Under the pieces are notes generated by a model. That model saw only the letters and a list, made by a program, of their open reading frames with translations. It did not search any database and was not told the origin of the DNA. A stretch of DNA of 42,160 bases from a virus. Where the stretch lies: the IMG/VR virus record IMGVR_UViG_3300030104_005147, positions 1 to 42,160 of that record; one strand, given 5' to 3'. This document shows positions 33,777 through 41,650 of the stretch, one piece after another. The first letter of the stretch is position 1, and each line of letters begins with the position of its first letter. The position numbers and the translations under genes were made by a program.

Positions 33777-35209
33777 TGTTAAATCCATATTTTCAACAAG
33801 GTGCAAGATCTGAACAGAATTTAGTTCAGGATTTGATCAACGAACAGTTGAGAATGTATGGTGTTGAGGTGCATTACTTACCTCGTAAGTATGTAACAGA
33901 AAATAAGGTAATAAGAGAAGTAGTAGCATCTAGGTTTGATGATGCATATCCTATTGAGGCATATGTTGATACCTTTGATGGGTATGGGGAAAATCCTACA
34001 CTCTTAAGTAAGTTTGGTATTGAACAGACAAATGAGATAACACTTACAATATCAAGAGAAAGATTTGAAAATTACATTTCACCTTTGATGAAGAATGAGG
34101 CAGATGTAAAATTAACAACTAGACCCAAGGAAGGAGATCTAGTTTATTTTCCATTGGGAGATAGATTATTTGAGATTAAGTATGTAGAGCATGAGAAACC
34201 ATTCTACCAGTTACAAAAGAATTATGTTTATGAATTAAGATGTGAACTCTTCCGCTACGAAGATGAAATCATTGATACAGGTGTTGATGAGATTGATAAT
34301 GAGTTGGTAGGTGATAATGTTGATGGGACAACTGAAGATGGCATTCCAACTATCTTAGGACCAACTCAAACACTTACTTTGGTTGGAACTGGAGTTCAAG
34401 CATCTGCTGAAACCAGTATTATTGCTACAGGTGGTATTCGATATGTACAAATAACTGATAGGGGTGGTGGATATATTTACTCACCAACTATTGGTTTTTC
34501 TTCTGCACCTTCAGGAGGAGTTACAGGTATTGCTACCACAAGAATGATTGGTGGAATTTCTGTTTGTAATCTGAACGTAAATGCAATGGCAAAATCTGTT
34601 CAGAATATAGATTTGGTCAATCCAGGTGCTGGATATACAATTGCTCCTCTGGTAGAAATTACTGGGGGTGAGGGGGTAGGAGCAGCAGCTACAGCATATA
34701 TCGGTAATGGTCTGGTAGGTGTTATTACAGTGACATCAGGTGGTAGTGGATTTACCACAACACCAAATGTTAGTATAGCAGGTCCAGCAGGGGTAGGAAC
34801 TACTGCTACAGCTCATGCAGTTTTAAATACTGCAGGTACTATTACTGCTATTAATATTACTAATGCTGGTGCTGGATATACAACTATTCCAAGTATAACA
34901 ATATCTGATCCTTCAATGGATTCTGTTGGTAATTATATTTTCAATGAAAATGTTACAGGTTCCGTAAGTGGTGCCACAGGAAGGGTTAGATCTTGGGATT
35001 CTGTTACCAATGTCTTAGAGGTATCTTCAATATCTGGTACATTTAGTATTGGAGAAAATATAGTTGGATCTTCATCTAATGCGTCACATGCATTAAGAAT
35101 AGTAGACGTAGAACCTACAGACGATGGTTATGCAGATAATTTCAATATAGAAACCGAAGCAGATAAGATTTTGGACTTCACCGAACAGAACCCATTCGGA
35201 ATACCCTAA
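33776..35209 (+). CDS. gp14: Neck protein, T4 gp14-like, 477 aa, with inserted GxGY beta modules
   Basis: Partner of gp13 in the head-completion collar. The first ~165 residues carry the family pattern: MLNPYFQQGARSEQNLVQDL, then LPRKYV, a segment beginning SRFDDAYPIEAYVD, and LRCELFRYEDE. T4 gp14 is only 256 aa. The extra length comes mainly from a run of GxGY-type beta repeats (about 218-385: DRGGGYIYSP, NPGAGYTIAP, TSGGSGFTTTP, NAGAGYTTIP), followed by a short module and a C-terminal end (DFTEQNPFGIP) that resembles a gp14 terminus. A repeat block inserted in an otherwise compact neck protein suggests surface decoration of the collar. Confidence 0.88.
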   Translation: MLNPYFQQGARSEQNLVQDLINEQLRMYGVEVHYLPRKYVTENKVIREVVASRFDDAYPIEAYVDTFDGYGENPTLLSKFGIEQTNEITLTISRERFENYISPLMKNEADVKLTTRPKEGDLVYFPLGDRLFEIKYVEHEKPFYQLQKNYVYELRCELFRYEDEIIDTGVDEIDNELVGDNVDGTTEDGIPTILGPTQTLTLVGTGVQASAETSIIATGGIRYVQITDRGGGYIYSPTIGFSSAPSGGVTGIATTRMIGGISVCNLNVNAMAKSVQNIDLVNPGAGYTIAPLVEITGGEGVGAAATAYIGNGLVGVITVTSGGSGFTTTPNVSIAGPAGVGTTATAHAVLNTAGTITAINITNAGAGYTTIPSITISDPSMDSVGNYIFNENVTGSVSGATGRVRSWDSVTNVLEVSSISGTFSIGENIVGSSSNASHALRIVDVEPTDDGYADNFNIETEADKILDFTEQNPFGIP

Positions 35210-35212
35210 ATA
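35206..35212 (+). promoter_or_regulatory. Candidate late promoter CTAAATA before gp15
   Basis: CTAAATA overlaps the gp14 stop, 21 nt before ATG 35234, in the same geometry as at the gp13 border. Confidence 0.6.
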
Positions 35213-35233
35213 TAATATACCAGTAATATAACG

Positions 35234-36238
35234 ATGTTTGAGTATTTTTATAACGAAATTTTAAGGAGAACCATTATTTCTTTTGGTACTTTGTTTAATG
35301 GTATTACTGTTAAACAAACTGACTCTACAATAAGAGTCCCATTAGCATATGGTCCAACTCAGAAATTTTTAGCAAGATTAGAGCAATCTCCCGATTTAAA
35401 TAAATCAACGGCAATTACTTTGCCACGAATGTCGTTTGAGTTTACTGGACTTACTTATGATCCTTCTAGAAAAGTAACTACTACTCAGCAATTTATCGTA
35501 AAAGATCCAGTAAGTGGAGCAGATACTAAAAAGTCATATATGCCAGTTCCATATAATATGCAATTTGAACTTGCTATTATGTGTAAGATTAATGATGATG
35601 CACTTCAGATAACAGAACAAATATTACCATATTTCCAACCAGCATATAATGTAACTGTAGAATTAGTTGAGTCTATAAAGGAAAAAAGAGATATTCCTAT
35701 TGTATTGGAAAATATTACAATGCAAGATGATTATGAAGGAGATTTTGATAAAAGAAGAGTTCTTCTTTATACACTAAGATTTACTGCAAAAACATATCTA
35801 TTCGGACCTGTTTCCGATGCTACGAAGGATATCATCAAGAAGTCTACTGTTACTTACCTTGCTGGAGGTTCCAAGTCCACTTCCAGAGATATATCTTACT
35901 CTGTTACTCCAAGAGCAATTAAGAATTATACTGGTATTGTTCTTACCAATCTATCAGAAAATATTACATTAGGTGATACTGAAATTACAGTTGATGATGG
36001 ATCAAAGATTCCTGCAATTCCATCAGAAGGAAAATTATATTTGGATATTGGTGGAGAAGAGGTTCAGGTTACCAAAAAAGATGGTAATACTATAACAATT
36101 GAAAGAGGACAGGATTCTACTACGGCAGTTTCCCATATTAAAGGAACTGCTGTTAAATCCATTACTACCGCAGATAATGCTTCTATTGAAGTCGGAGATG
36201 ACTTTGGATTCGATGGAAATACTGAAGGTTGGTTATAA
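35234..36238 (+). CDS. gp15: Tail completion / sheath stabilizer, T4 gp15-like, 334 aa
   Basis: In T4, gp15 caps the finished tail, stabilises the sheath and joins the tail to the neck. The start MFEYFYNEILRRTIISFGTL matches the T4 gp15 head (MFGYFYN..FRR). The core also fits: QITEQILPYFQPAYNVTVEL and KRRVLLYTLRFTAKTYLFGP. T4 gp15 is 272 aa; here about 80 extra C-terminal residues form an 'IGxEEVxVT...IERGQDST' module (about 240-310) like those in the giant and DUF4815-type proteins. The tail ends in an acidic segment DDFGFDGNTEGWL. It lies between gp14 and gp16 as in T4. Confidence 0.9.
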   Translation: MFEYFYNEILRRTIISFGTLFNGITVKQTDSTIRVPLAYGPTQKFLARLEQSPDLNKSTAITLPRMSFEFTGLTYDPSRKVTTTQQFIVKDPVSGADTKKSYMPVPYNMQFELAIMCKINDDALQITEQILPYFQPAYNVTVELVESIKEKRDIPIVLENITMQDDYEGDFDKRRVLLYTLRFTAKTYLFGPVSDATKDIIKKSTVTYLAGGSKSTSRDISYSVTPRAIKNYTGIVLTNLSENITLGDTEITVDDGSKIPAIPSEGKLYLDIGGEEVQVTKKDGNTITIERGQDSTTAVSHIKGTAVKSITTADNASIEVGDDFGFDGNTEGWL

Positions 36239-36241
36239 ATT

Positions 36242-36652
36242 ATGTCTAAACAACTAGATAAAACTTTTGGTATAAATCCAGAAGTAGTAGAGGAAAAAAC
36301 TGAGGTTATTAAACCAGAAAAACCTGATAGATTGACTAAGGATGATATTACACGAGACTATGAATATACAAGAGGTAATCTTTATAGTATAATAGAAAAA
36401 GGACAAGAAGCAATTGATGGTATTCTTGAGATTGCTCAAGAAAGTGAAATGCCCAGAGCATATGAAGTTGCTGGTCAGTTAATTAAGAGTGTTTCTGATG
36501 CCACAGATAAATTAATAGATCTTCAGAAAAAACTGAAGGATGTTAATGAAGAACAAAGTAAAGGACCAACTAATGTAACTAATGCATTATTTGTTGGTTC
36601 TACTGCAGATTTAGCAAAATTAATTAAGCAGCAGAACACTCAAAAAGACTGA
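36242..36652 (+). CDS. gp16: Terminase small subunit, T4 gp16-like, 136 aa
   Basis: The small terminase recognises or regulates DNA for packaging and stimulates the gp17 motor. The signature is DITRDYEYTRGNLYSIIEKG (35-54), then QEAIDGILEIAQESEMPRAY (55-74) and EVAGQLIKSVSDATDKLIDL, an all-helical pattern typical of cyanophage gp16, followed by LQKKLKD. The length is close to that of T4 gp16 (164 aa). It starts 3 nt after gp15. Large-subunit gp17 is not adjacent here: five genes intervene, unlike the T4 16-17 arrangement. Confidence 0.9.
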   Translation: MSKQLDKTFGINPEVVEEKTEVIKPEKPDRLTKDDITRDYEYTRGNLYSIIEKGQEAIDGILEIAQESEMPRAYEVAGQLIKSVSDATDKLIDLQKKLKDVNEEQSKGPTNVTNALFVGSTADLAKLIKQQNTQKD

Positions 36653-36663
36653 TTTTTTTCTAA

Positions 36664-36671
36664 AATAAATA
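36664..36671 (+). promoter_or_regulatory. Candidate late promoter AATAAATA before the coiled-coil fibre gene
   Basis: NATAAATA match in the 42-nt gap between gp16 and the fibre gene, 23 nt before the GTG start at 36695. A T run precedes it (36652-36659), but I see no convincing terminator stem. Confidence 0.5.
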
Positions 36672-36694
36672 TTAAAATAGATGAGTAATATTCT

Positions 36695-39600
36695 GTGTCT
36701 TTAAGAAACCCCAACGATTTTTTCGAGCAAGAAAAGAAAGATGATTCAGCTCAGAAAAAGTTAGAGGAAGAAATTAGATTAAAGAATAAAAAAGTTGCTG
36801 GACCAAAACAATATTTTGGTGTAGAGGAAGAAGTAGTAGAAGAAATAGTTGAAGAAGTAAAACCTAAAAAATCTAATCCTCTTGCAAGAATAAGAGAGGA
36901 TATAAAAAAACTATCTAAATCAATTCCTGAGAAAACAGACCTTTCAGATGTATTTGGTAGAATTGAAGAGTTAAAAGAAAGGATTGATAATATTCCTGAT
37001 CAAGTTAGTTATGAAGGTCATCTTAATCTTTTACGTGCAGAAATAACAGAAGTAGAAGAGAGTATACCTGAACAGTTTGACCCAACTGATTTATACAATA
37101 ATCTATCGTCTCTTAAAGAGAATATTGAAAGAGTTCGTTCAGAGATACCTGTGGTTCCTGAACCTGTTCTTTATGATGACGAGTTAGATTCTATTAAAGG
37201 TTTAGTAGAGGAAGTTAGGAAGAGTATTCCTAAAGTTCCAGAAGTTAGATATTATGAGGATGAACTTAATCTATTAATTGATTCAATTGAACAGGTTCGT
37301 GAAGAGATACCTGTAATACCAGAAATTAAATATTATGATGATGAAATTTCTGACATTGAAAAAGGTATAAAGTTAATTGAGAAATCTATATCTAAATTAC
37401 CTAAAGTTAAGTATTATGATAAACAGATTAAAGAGATATTAGAATCTGTTAAAGATGTAAGGAAAGATATTCCTGAAATTCCTGAAGTAAAGTATTATGA
37501 TGAAGAAATAAAGGGATTAGAGGAAAAGATTTCTTCAGTAGAAGGTTCTATTCCAACAGTACCTGAAGTAAAATATTATGATGAAGATATCAAGGGTATA
37601 AACAAAGAAATTAGAGGTCTTTATAAGAAGTACACTTCTATAAGAATTCCTGATCAAGATCAGTATATATTAGAAGCAAAAAATTTATATTCTTCTTTTG
37701 AGAAAAAGAATCAAAAACTTCTTAAAAAAATTAATCATTTAGAAGAAGTTTTTAGTAAATTTAATGAGGAAGTTCTTACTGAAGGTCTCTTAAATATTCC
37801 CCCTAATGAAGATAATTCAGATCCATTAACCCCTCTTGATAAAAATTACGCAACTCTTGAAGATCTTCAAAATCAATATAAGATTTTTATTAATCGTATT
37901 CAGCAGCAATTATCAACCCTTGGCGGTGGTGGTATAGAAGATGCTCCTTACGATGGAGAAGCATATGTTCGTAAGAATTATAAGTGGGTTTTAAGTAGCA
38001 GTTCTGGTGGCGGTGGTGCTGCTGGACTATGGAGAACTGATGCTGTTGGAATTAATACTACATCTAATATTGGTATTGGAGCAGATGCAGCGATAGGAAA
38101 AAAATTATATGTAGATGGGGATGCTAGTTTTACTGGTAATGTATCCATTGGTGGAACTCTTACTTATGAAGATGTAAAGAATGTAGATTCTATTGGTGTA
38201 ATAACCGCCCGTGAGGATGTAAGGGTCGGTCAAAACCTCTCAGTTGTAGGGTTAACCACCCTTGGTTCTGCTAATGGAATAGGAACTGTTCATGTTGGTT
38301 TAGGGAATACCGCCCTATATGTTGATGGTGATGCAAGAGTTGTTGGTGTTCTTACTGTTGGTAGATCTTCTATTACTTTAGATGGTTCTCAAGAAACTAT
38401 TCAAGTTGGTATTGTTAGTATTACTAATACTAAAATTATACTTGGTGATAATGTAGAAATTAAATCATCTGCATCTGGTATTAACTCTGCACCTAATGTT
38501 CTTTATGTTGCTAAAGATGGTTTAGATAAAAATAATGGAACATCGATTGATAATGCATTTTTAACTATTAAAGCTGCTGTTAATGCTGCAGAAGAAGGTA
38601 CTACTATTAAAATTCTTTCAGGAAATTATACAGAAGATAATCCAATTGAAGTTCCTGCGTTTGTTGCTATTGTTGGAGATGACCAAAGAACTGTTACAGT
38701 TGCACCAAATAATAATACTTCAGATATTTTCCATGTAAGAAAGGGAAATAAATTAGCAAACATGACATTTGTAGGGCATCTATCTCCTTCTGCAGCGGTT
38801 GCTTTCCCAACAGGAGATGATATTGCAGAAAATGTAAATGGAGGTGCATGGAAAGGTCCATACGTTCAGAACTGCACCAGTAATACAACCACAGGAACAG
38901 GAATTTATATTGATGGTAATCAAGCAAGATCATTGAAAGCAATGAACGTAGACTCTTTTACACAATATAATCAAGGTGGTGTAGGAGTTGCTGTAACTAA
39001 TGAAGGGTTTGCTCAGTTAGTTTCCGTATTTACTATTTGCTGCGATGAAGCAATTTCATGTCATGAAGGAGGTCAAGCAGATTTAGCAAATAGTAATTGT
39101 AGTTTTGGTACAAAAGGATTAGTAGCAAAAGGAGTTGGTCCAACACAATATACAGGAATTATTACATCAACTTCTGTTGCTTCTCAAGATAAAGTGGAGA
39201 TGAGTGTTACTGCACCACTACATAATTTAACTAATTTTGCTTATGATAATATAAGTGGTATAGCAACTGTTACTACAAGCAGTTTTCATGGATTCCAAGT
39301 AGGAATGGGAGTTACTCTTTCCAGCATCTTAATGAATTGCAGTTATGGTAATAAGGTATATCCAGAAAAAGCACCTTATGTTTTTGAAGTGGAATCAGTC
39401 TCAAATGCTGGTAGAAGTTTTTCTATAAATGTTGGTGTATCTACTCTTGGTCATACTTATGTTTCTGGTGGTAGAGTACAACTTGATGTAGATAGACCTT
39501 ATGATGGTCAAGTAATTTATTTTGATCAGTTATATAATTCAGTTCAGACTATTGCGGTAGGTTCTGGAGGAACAGGATATAGTGCTACTCCATCTGTAAC

Positions 39601-40177
39601 AGTTGATAATCCAACTGGACCTAATGGACAAACTGCTACTGCATTTGCAACTTTAGAAGGGGACTCAGTTGCTTCTATTTCTATCATTAGTAGCGGAAGT
39701 CAGTATGTAGGAACTCCTAATGTGATAATTTCAGCACCTCAAAGTGGAAGTAATACTGCGACAGCGACTGCTAATATGTCACCCATTTATTACACGATAA
39801 ATAGTTCAACACCCCTTGTATCTGGAATAACCACAGTAACTTTAGATGAAAATCTAATTAATAATGTTGGTGTAGGAACTACAGCATATTTTGCTCAATC
39901 AAGTAGAATAGTTGCAAGTTCACATACATTTGAGTATGTTGGTTCTGGAAATGAGATTATAAACGCTACACCTAAACGAGGTGGAGTTACTAATCAGGCA
40001 AATGAAGTTGTAACCTTAAATGGTGGCAAAGTTGTTTATACCAGTACTGATCAATCTGGAAACTTTAGAATAGGTGATGGATTACAAATTAATCAAAATA
40101 CTGGTACAATTAGTGGAAGGTCGTTCACTAAGAGTTTGTTTACAGAAATGACACCATTTATTTTAGCACTAAGTTAA
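36695..40177 (+). CDS. Coiled-coil and beta-helix tail-fibre/spike protein, 1160 aa
   Basis: The start is GTG 36695; an in-frame stop just upstream excludes a longer form. Residues 1-100 are highly charged. Residues 105 to about 315 are eight 27-residue repeats of the form 'YYDxEIxxIxxxIxxVrexIPxvPEVK', with boundaries at 105, 132, 159, 186, 213, 240, 267 and 294, predicting a long segmented coiled coil. After a Gly-rich hinge come fibre repeats (GIGADAAIGKKLYVDGDASF) and a beta-helix-like domain (about 602-820, beginning VLYVAKDGLDKNNGTSIDNA) of the pectate-lyase type. Then follow the 'TTSxHGFxVG' module (about 845-932), GxGY repeats (about 953-1020) and a fibre-type end (VYTSTDQSGNFRIGDG). 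Probably a trimeric fibre or spike for host binding or surface-polymer degradation; the enzyme role is not shown. Confidence 0.82.
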   Translation: MSLRNPNDFFEQEKKDDSAQKKLEEEIRLKNKKVAGPKQYFGVEEEVVEEIVEEVKPKKSNPLARIREDIKKLSKSIPEKTDLSDVFGRIEELKERIDNIPDQVSYEGHLNLLRAEITEVEESIPEQFDPTDLYNNLSSLKENIERVRSEIPVVPEPVLYDDELDSIKGLVEEVRKSIPKVPEVRYYEDELNLLIDSIEQVREEIPVIPEIKYYDDEISDIEKGIKLIEKSISKLPKVKYYDKQIKEILESVKDVRKDIPEIPEVKYYDEEIKGLEEKISSVEGSIPTVPEVKYYDEDIKGINKEIRGLYKKYTSIRIPDQDQYILEAKNLYSSFEKKNQKLLKKINHLEEVFSKFNEEVLTEGLLNIPPNEDNSDPLTPLDKNYATLEDLQNQYKIFINRIQQQLSTLGGGGIEDAPYDGEAYVRKNYKWVLSSSSGGGGAAGLWRTDAVGINTTSNIGIGADAAIGKKLYVDGDASFTGNVSIGGTLTYEDVKNVDSIGVITAREDVRVGQNLSVVGLTTLGSANGIGTVHVGLGNTALYVDGDARVVGVLTVGRSSITLDGSQETIQVGIVSITNTKIILGDNVEIKSSASGINSAPNVLYVAKDGLDKNNGTSIDNAFLTIKAAVNAAEEGTTIKILSGNYTEDNPIEVPAFVAIVGDDQRTVTVAPNNNTSDIFHVRKGNKLANMTFVGHLSPSAAVAFPTGDDIAENVNGGAWKGPYVQNCTSNTTTGTGIYIDGNQARSLKAMNVDSFTQYNQGGVGVAVTNEGFAQLVSVFTICCDEAISCHEGGQADLANSNCSFGTKGLVAKGVGPTQYTGIITSTSVASQDKVEMSVTAPLHNLTNFAYDNISGIATVTTSSFHGFQVGMGVTLSSILMNCSYGNKVYPEKAPYVFEVESVSNAGRSFSINVGVSTLGHTYVSGGRVQLDVDRPYDGQVIYFDQLYNSVQTIAVGSGGTGYSATPSVTVDNPTGPNGQTATAFATLEGDSVASISIISSGSQYVGTPNVIISAPQSGSNTATATANMSPIYYTINSSTPLVSGITTVTLDENLINNVGVGTTAYFAQSSRIVASSHTFEYVGSGNEIINATPKRGGVTNQANEVVTLNGGKVVYTSTDQSGNFRIGDGLQINQNTGTISGRSFTKSLFTEMTPFILALS

Positions 40178-40178
40178 T

Positions 40179-40511
40179 ATGGCTCAGTTAGCACTTAATA
40201 GATTTCAAACAGTTACGAAAGAAATAACCACTAGTGAGCAGACAGTTTATACTGCTCCTACTGGTTATACTGCTATTGTGCTTTATGCTCATATTACCAA
40301 CTATGGTACTTCTGATTCTACAGTTACTATGACGCATAAAAGATCTAGTACTGATACAGAAATAATTAAAGGTGCTAATGTTCCTGTAGCAGATGCTTTT
40401 ATTCCTATGAGTGGTAAATTAGTATTGGAAACAAATGATTCTGTAACTATTGAAGCAGGTGCAAATAGCACTCTCAAGATAATACTTAGTCTTTTAGAAA
40501 CCGCTAATTAA
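40179..40511 (+). CDS. Small beta-sandwich-type structural protein, 110 aa
   Basis: Begins MAQLALNRFQTVTKEITTSE, then TVYTAPTGYTAIVLYAHITN, with beta-strand alternation throughout and the end LKIILSLLETAN. The 'VYTAPxGYTAIVLxAxxxN' pattern fits small phage proteins built as a single beta sandwich, often virion decorations or fibre tips. It starts one base after the fibre gene, suggesting that it is made with it. No catalytic motif; role inferred from context only. Confidence 0.72.
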   Translation: MAQLALNRFQTVTKEITTSEQTVYTAPTGYTAIVLYAHITNYGTSDSTVTMTHKRSSTDTEIIKGANVPVADAFIPMSGKLVLETNDSVTIEAGANSTLKIILSLLETAN

Positions 40512-40515
40512 TATC

Positions 40516-40887
40516 ATGCCATATATCGTCGGAGTTAAACCACCAATCTTCCAAACACTGGACACCAGTGCAGGTGTAATTCAATCAGGTATACTTACTA
40601 CTACATCAACTGGTATATCGACTTTAGTATCTGTTGAGTCTTCAAAATACAGATCTGTTAATTATCAGATTCAAGCAGTTCAAGGAAGTAATTATAATAA
40701 GACAACTATTAACGTAGTTCATGATGGGACTAATGCATATCTATCAGAATTTGGAACAATAAATCAACCAGTAGGAATAGCAACATTTTCTGTTGATGTT
40801 AGTTCGGGTAATTTAAGACTCTTAGGATTTCCTGCCTCTTCTAACTCAACAACTTTTAAGGTAATTTATACTGCTTTAGATACATAA
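40516..40887 (+). CDS. Small structural protein, 123 aa, stand-alone copy of a fibre C-terminal domain
   Basis: Residues about 43-123 (SSKYRSVNYQIQAVQGSNYN, then INVVHDGTNAYLSEFGTI) line up by eye with the last ~90 residues of the 622-aa fibre at 18659 (NEFRSAEYQLTVTNSNGG, then VLVMHDNTNAFYSEWAVM). The shared landmarks are RSxxYQ and VxHDxTNAxxSE. The head MPYIVGVKPPIFQTLDTSAG is short and different. It follows the 110-aa gene by 4 nt. Probably a virion protein that occupies the same kind of site as the fibre tip, or an assembly relative of it. Confidence 0.75.
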   Translation: MPYIVGVKPPIFQTLDTSAGVIQSGILTTTSTGISTLVSVESSKYRSVNYQIQAVQGSNYNKTTINVVHDGTNAYLSEFGTINQPVGIATFSVDVSSGNLRLLGFPASSNSTTFKVIYTALDT

Positions 40888-40890
40888 AAG

Positions 40891-40898
40891 CATAAATA
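40891..40898 (+). promoter_or_regulatory. Candidate late promoter CATAAATA before the Cys/Asn-Gly-rich gene
   Basis: NATAAATA match in the 33-nt gap after the 123-aa gene, 22 nt before ATG 40921. Its spacing agrees with the other late-promoter candidates here. Confidence 0.6.
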
Positions 40899-40920
40899 TA
40901 ACGTAGGTATTGATATTTTA

Positions 40921-41535
40921 ATGAAAAAGTGTCCTGAAGGAAAATATTATTGCAACACTAAAAAGAAGTGTATGCCAATTCCTAGTGGACATTATGTAAG
41001 TCGTGGAGGATGGTTAAGACCTGATCCTGACGAGAACGGTAAGAAAAAGAACGGCAACGGCAATGGCAACGGCAAAACTAACGGGGGTTCCAACGGCAAT
41101 GGAAGTAGTAACGGTCATTCTAATGGCGGTAACGGTGGTAATGGTGGTGCGAATGGCGGTGGAGGGATAGGTGAATCTAAGTCACTATCTCAATTCTTAG
41201 AGGATGTGAAGATAGATCATATTGATGGCGGTAGTACTACAGTCATTGATATAATTAAACCCGAACCAATGAAGTCCCCAAAAAATAATATACAATATAC
41301 AATACCAGAAAAAACAACTTATGTATCGAAAAAGACAGGAAAACTAATACATGTCTATTTGGCATGGAGAGGAAAGAACTACATCTTACAAATGTTCTTC
41401 CCCCAAGTCAAACTCCCTTCACGCAGAGAAGTACAGGATCAAGTGAGAAAAGTGTATCCTAATGCTAAACTCTGGAACTACCAAGTATCAGAATATGACC
41501 CAGGAGAACCACTCCTCCAAGTCGGAGGAAAATAA
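40921..41535 (+). CDS. Cys-motif protein with Asn-Gly-rich linker, 204 aa
   Basis: Three parts are visible. Residues 1-35 hold a Cys motif (MKKCPEGKYYCNTKKKCMPI; C4, C11, C17) with GHYVSRGGWLRPD after it; similar CxxGxYYC...KKCxPIPxG heads occur, from memory, in marine phage proteins. Residues 43-83 are a low-complexity Asn-Gly-Ser linker encoded by short AACGGC/AATGGC repeats that are GC-richer than the neighbourhood. The C-terminal part (TYVSKKTGKLIHVYLAWRGK, then MFFPQVKLPSRREV and PGEPLLQVGG) looks like a compact alpha/beta domain. The three Cys could bind metal or form a disulfide; this is inference. Function unknown; it sits just before the terminase. Confidence 0.78.
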   Translation: MKKCPEGKYYCNTKKKCMPIPSGHYVSRGGWLRPDPDENGKKKNGNGNGNGKTNGGSNGNGSSNGHSNGGNGGNGGANGGGGIGESKSLSQFLEDVKIDHIDGGSTTVIDIIKPEPMKSPKNNIQYTIPEKTTYVSKKTGKLIHVYLAWRGKNYILQMFFPQVKLPSRREVQDQVRKVYPNAKLWNYQVSEYDPGEPLLQVGGK

Positions 41536-41641
41536 AACTAAAGAACTAGAAAAGAAAGTACAGAATTTAGAAAAAATACTAGAATTGCAAAGGAGAACTA
41601 TAGAACATGACAAAAAATTTGGACACTATGAAATGATGTAG
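41495..41641 (+). CDS. Tiny coiled-coil protein, 48 aa, overlapping the preceding gene
   Basis: ATG 41495 lies 41 nt inside the 3' end of the preceding gene in another frame; the stop TAG 41639-41641 abuts the GGAG ribosome binding site of gp17. The product, MTQENHSSKSEENKTKELEK followed by VQNLEKILELQRRTIEHDKK, is a charged single coiled coil ending GHYEMM. The overlap on one side and the terminase RBS on the other leave no slack, arguing for a real, translationally coupled gene. Function unknown. Confidence 0.65.
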   Translation: MTQENHSSKSEENKTKELEKKVQNLEKILELQRRTIEHDKKFGHYEMM

Positions 41642-41650
41642 GAGATTATT

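Noticed and set aside
36645-36660. Possible terminator after gp16 (AAAAAGACTGATTTTTTT)
   Set aside because: The stem would be only A-T pairs with a short loop; too weak to call.
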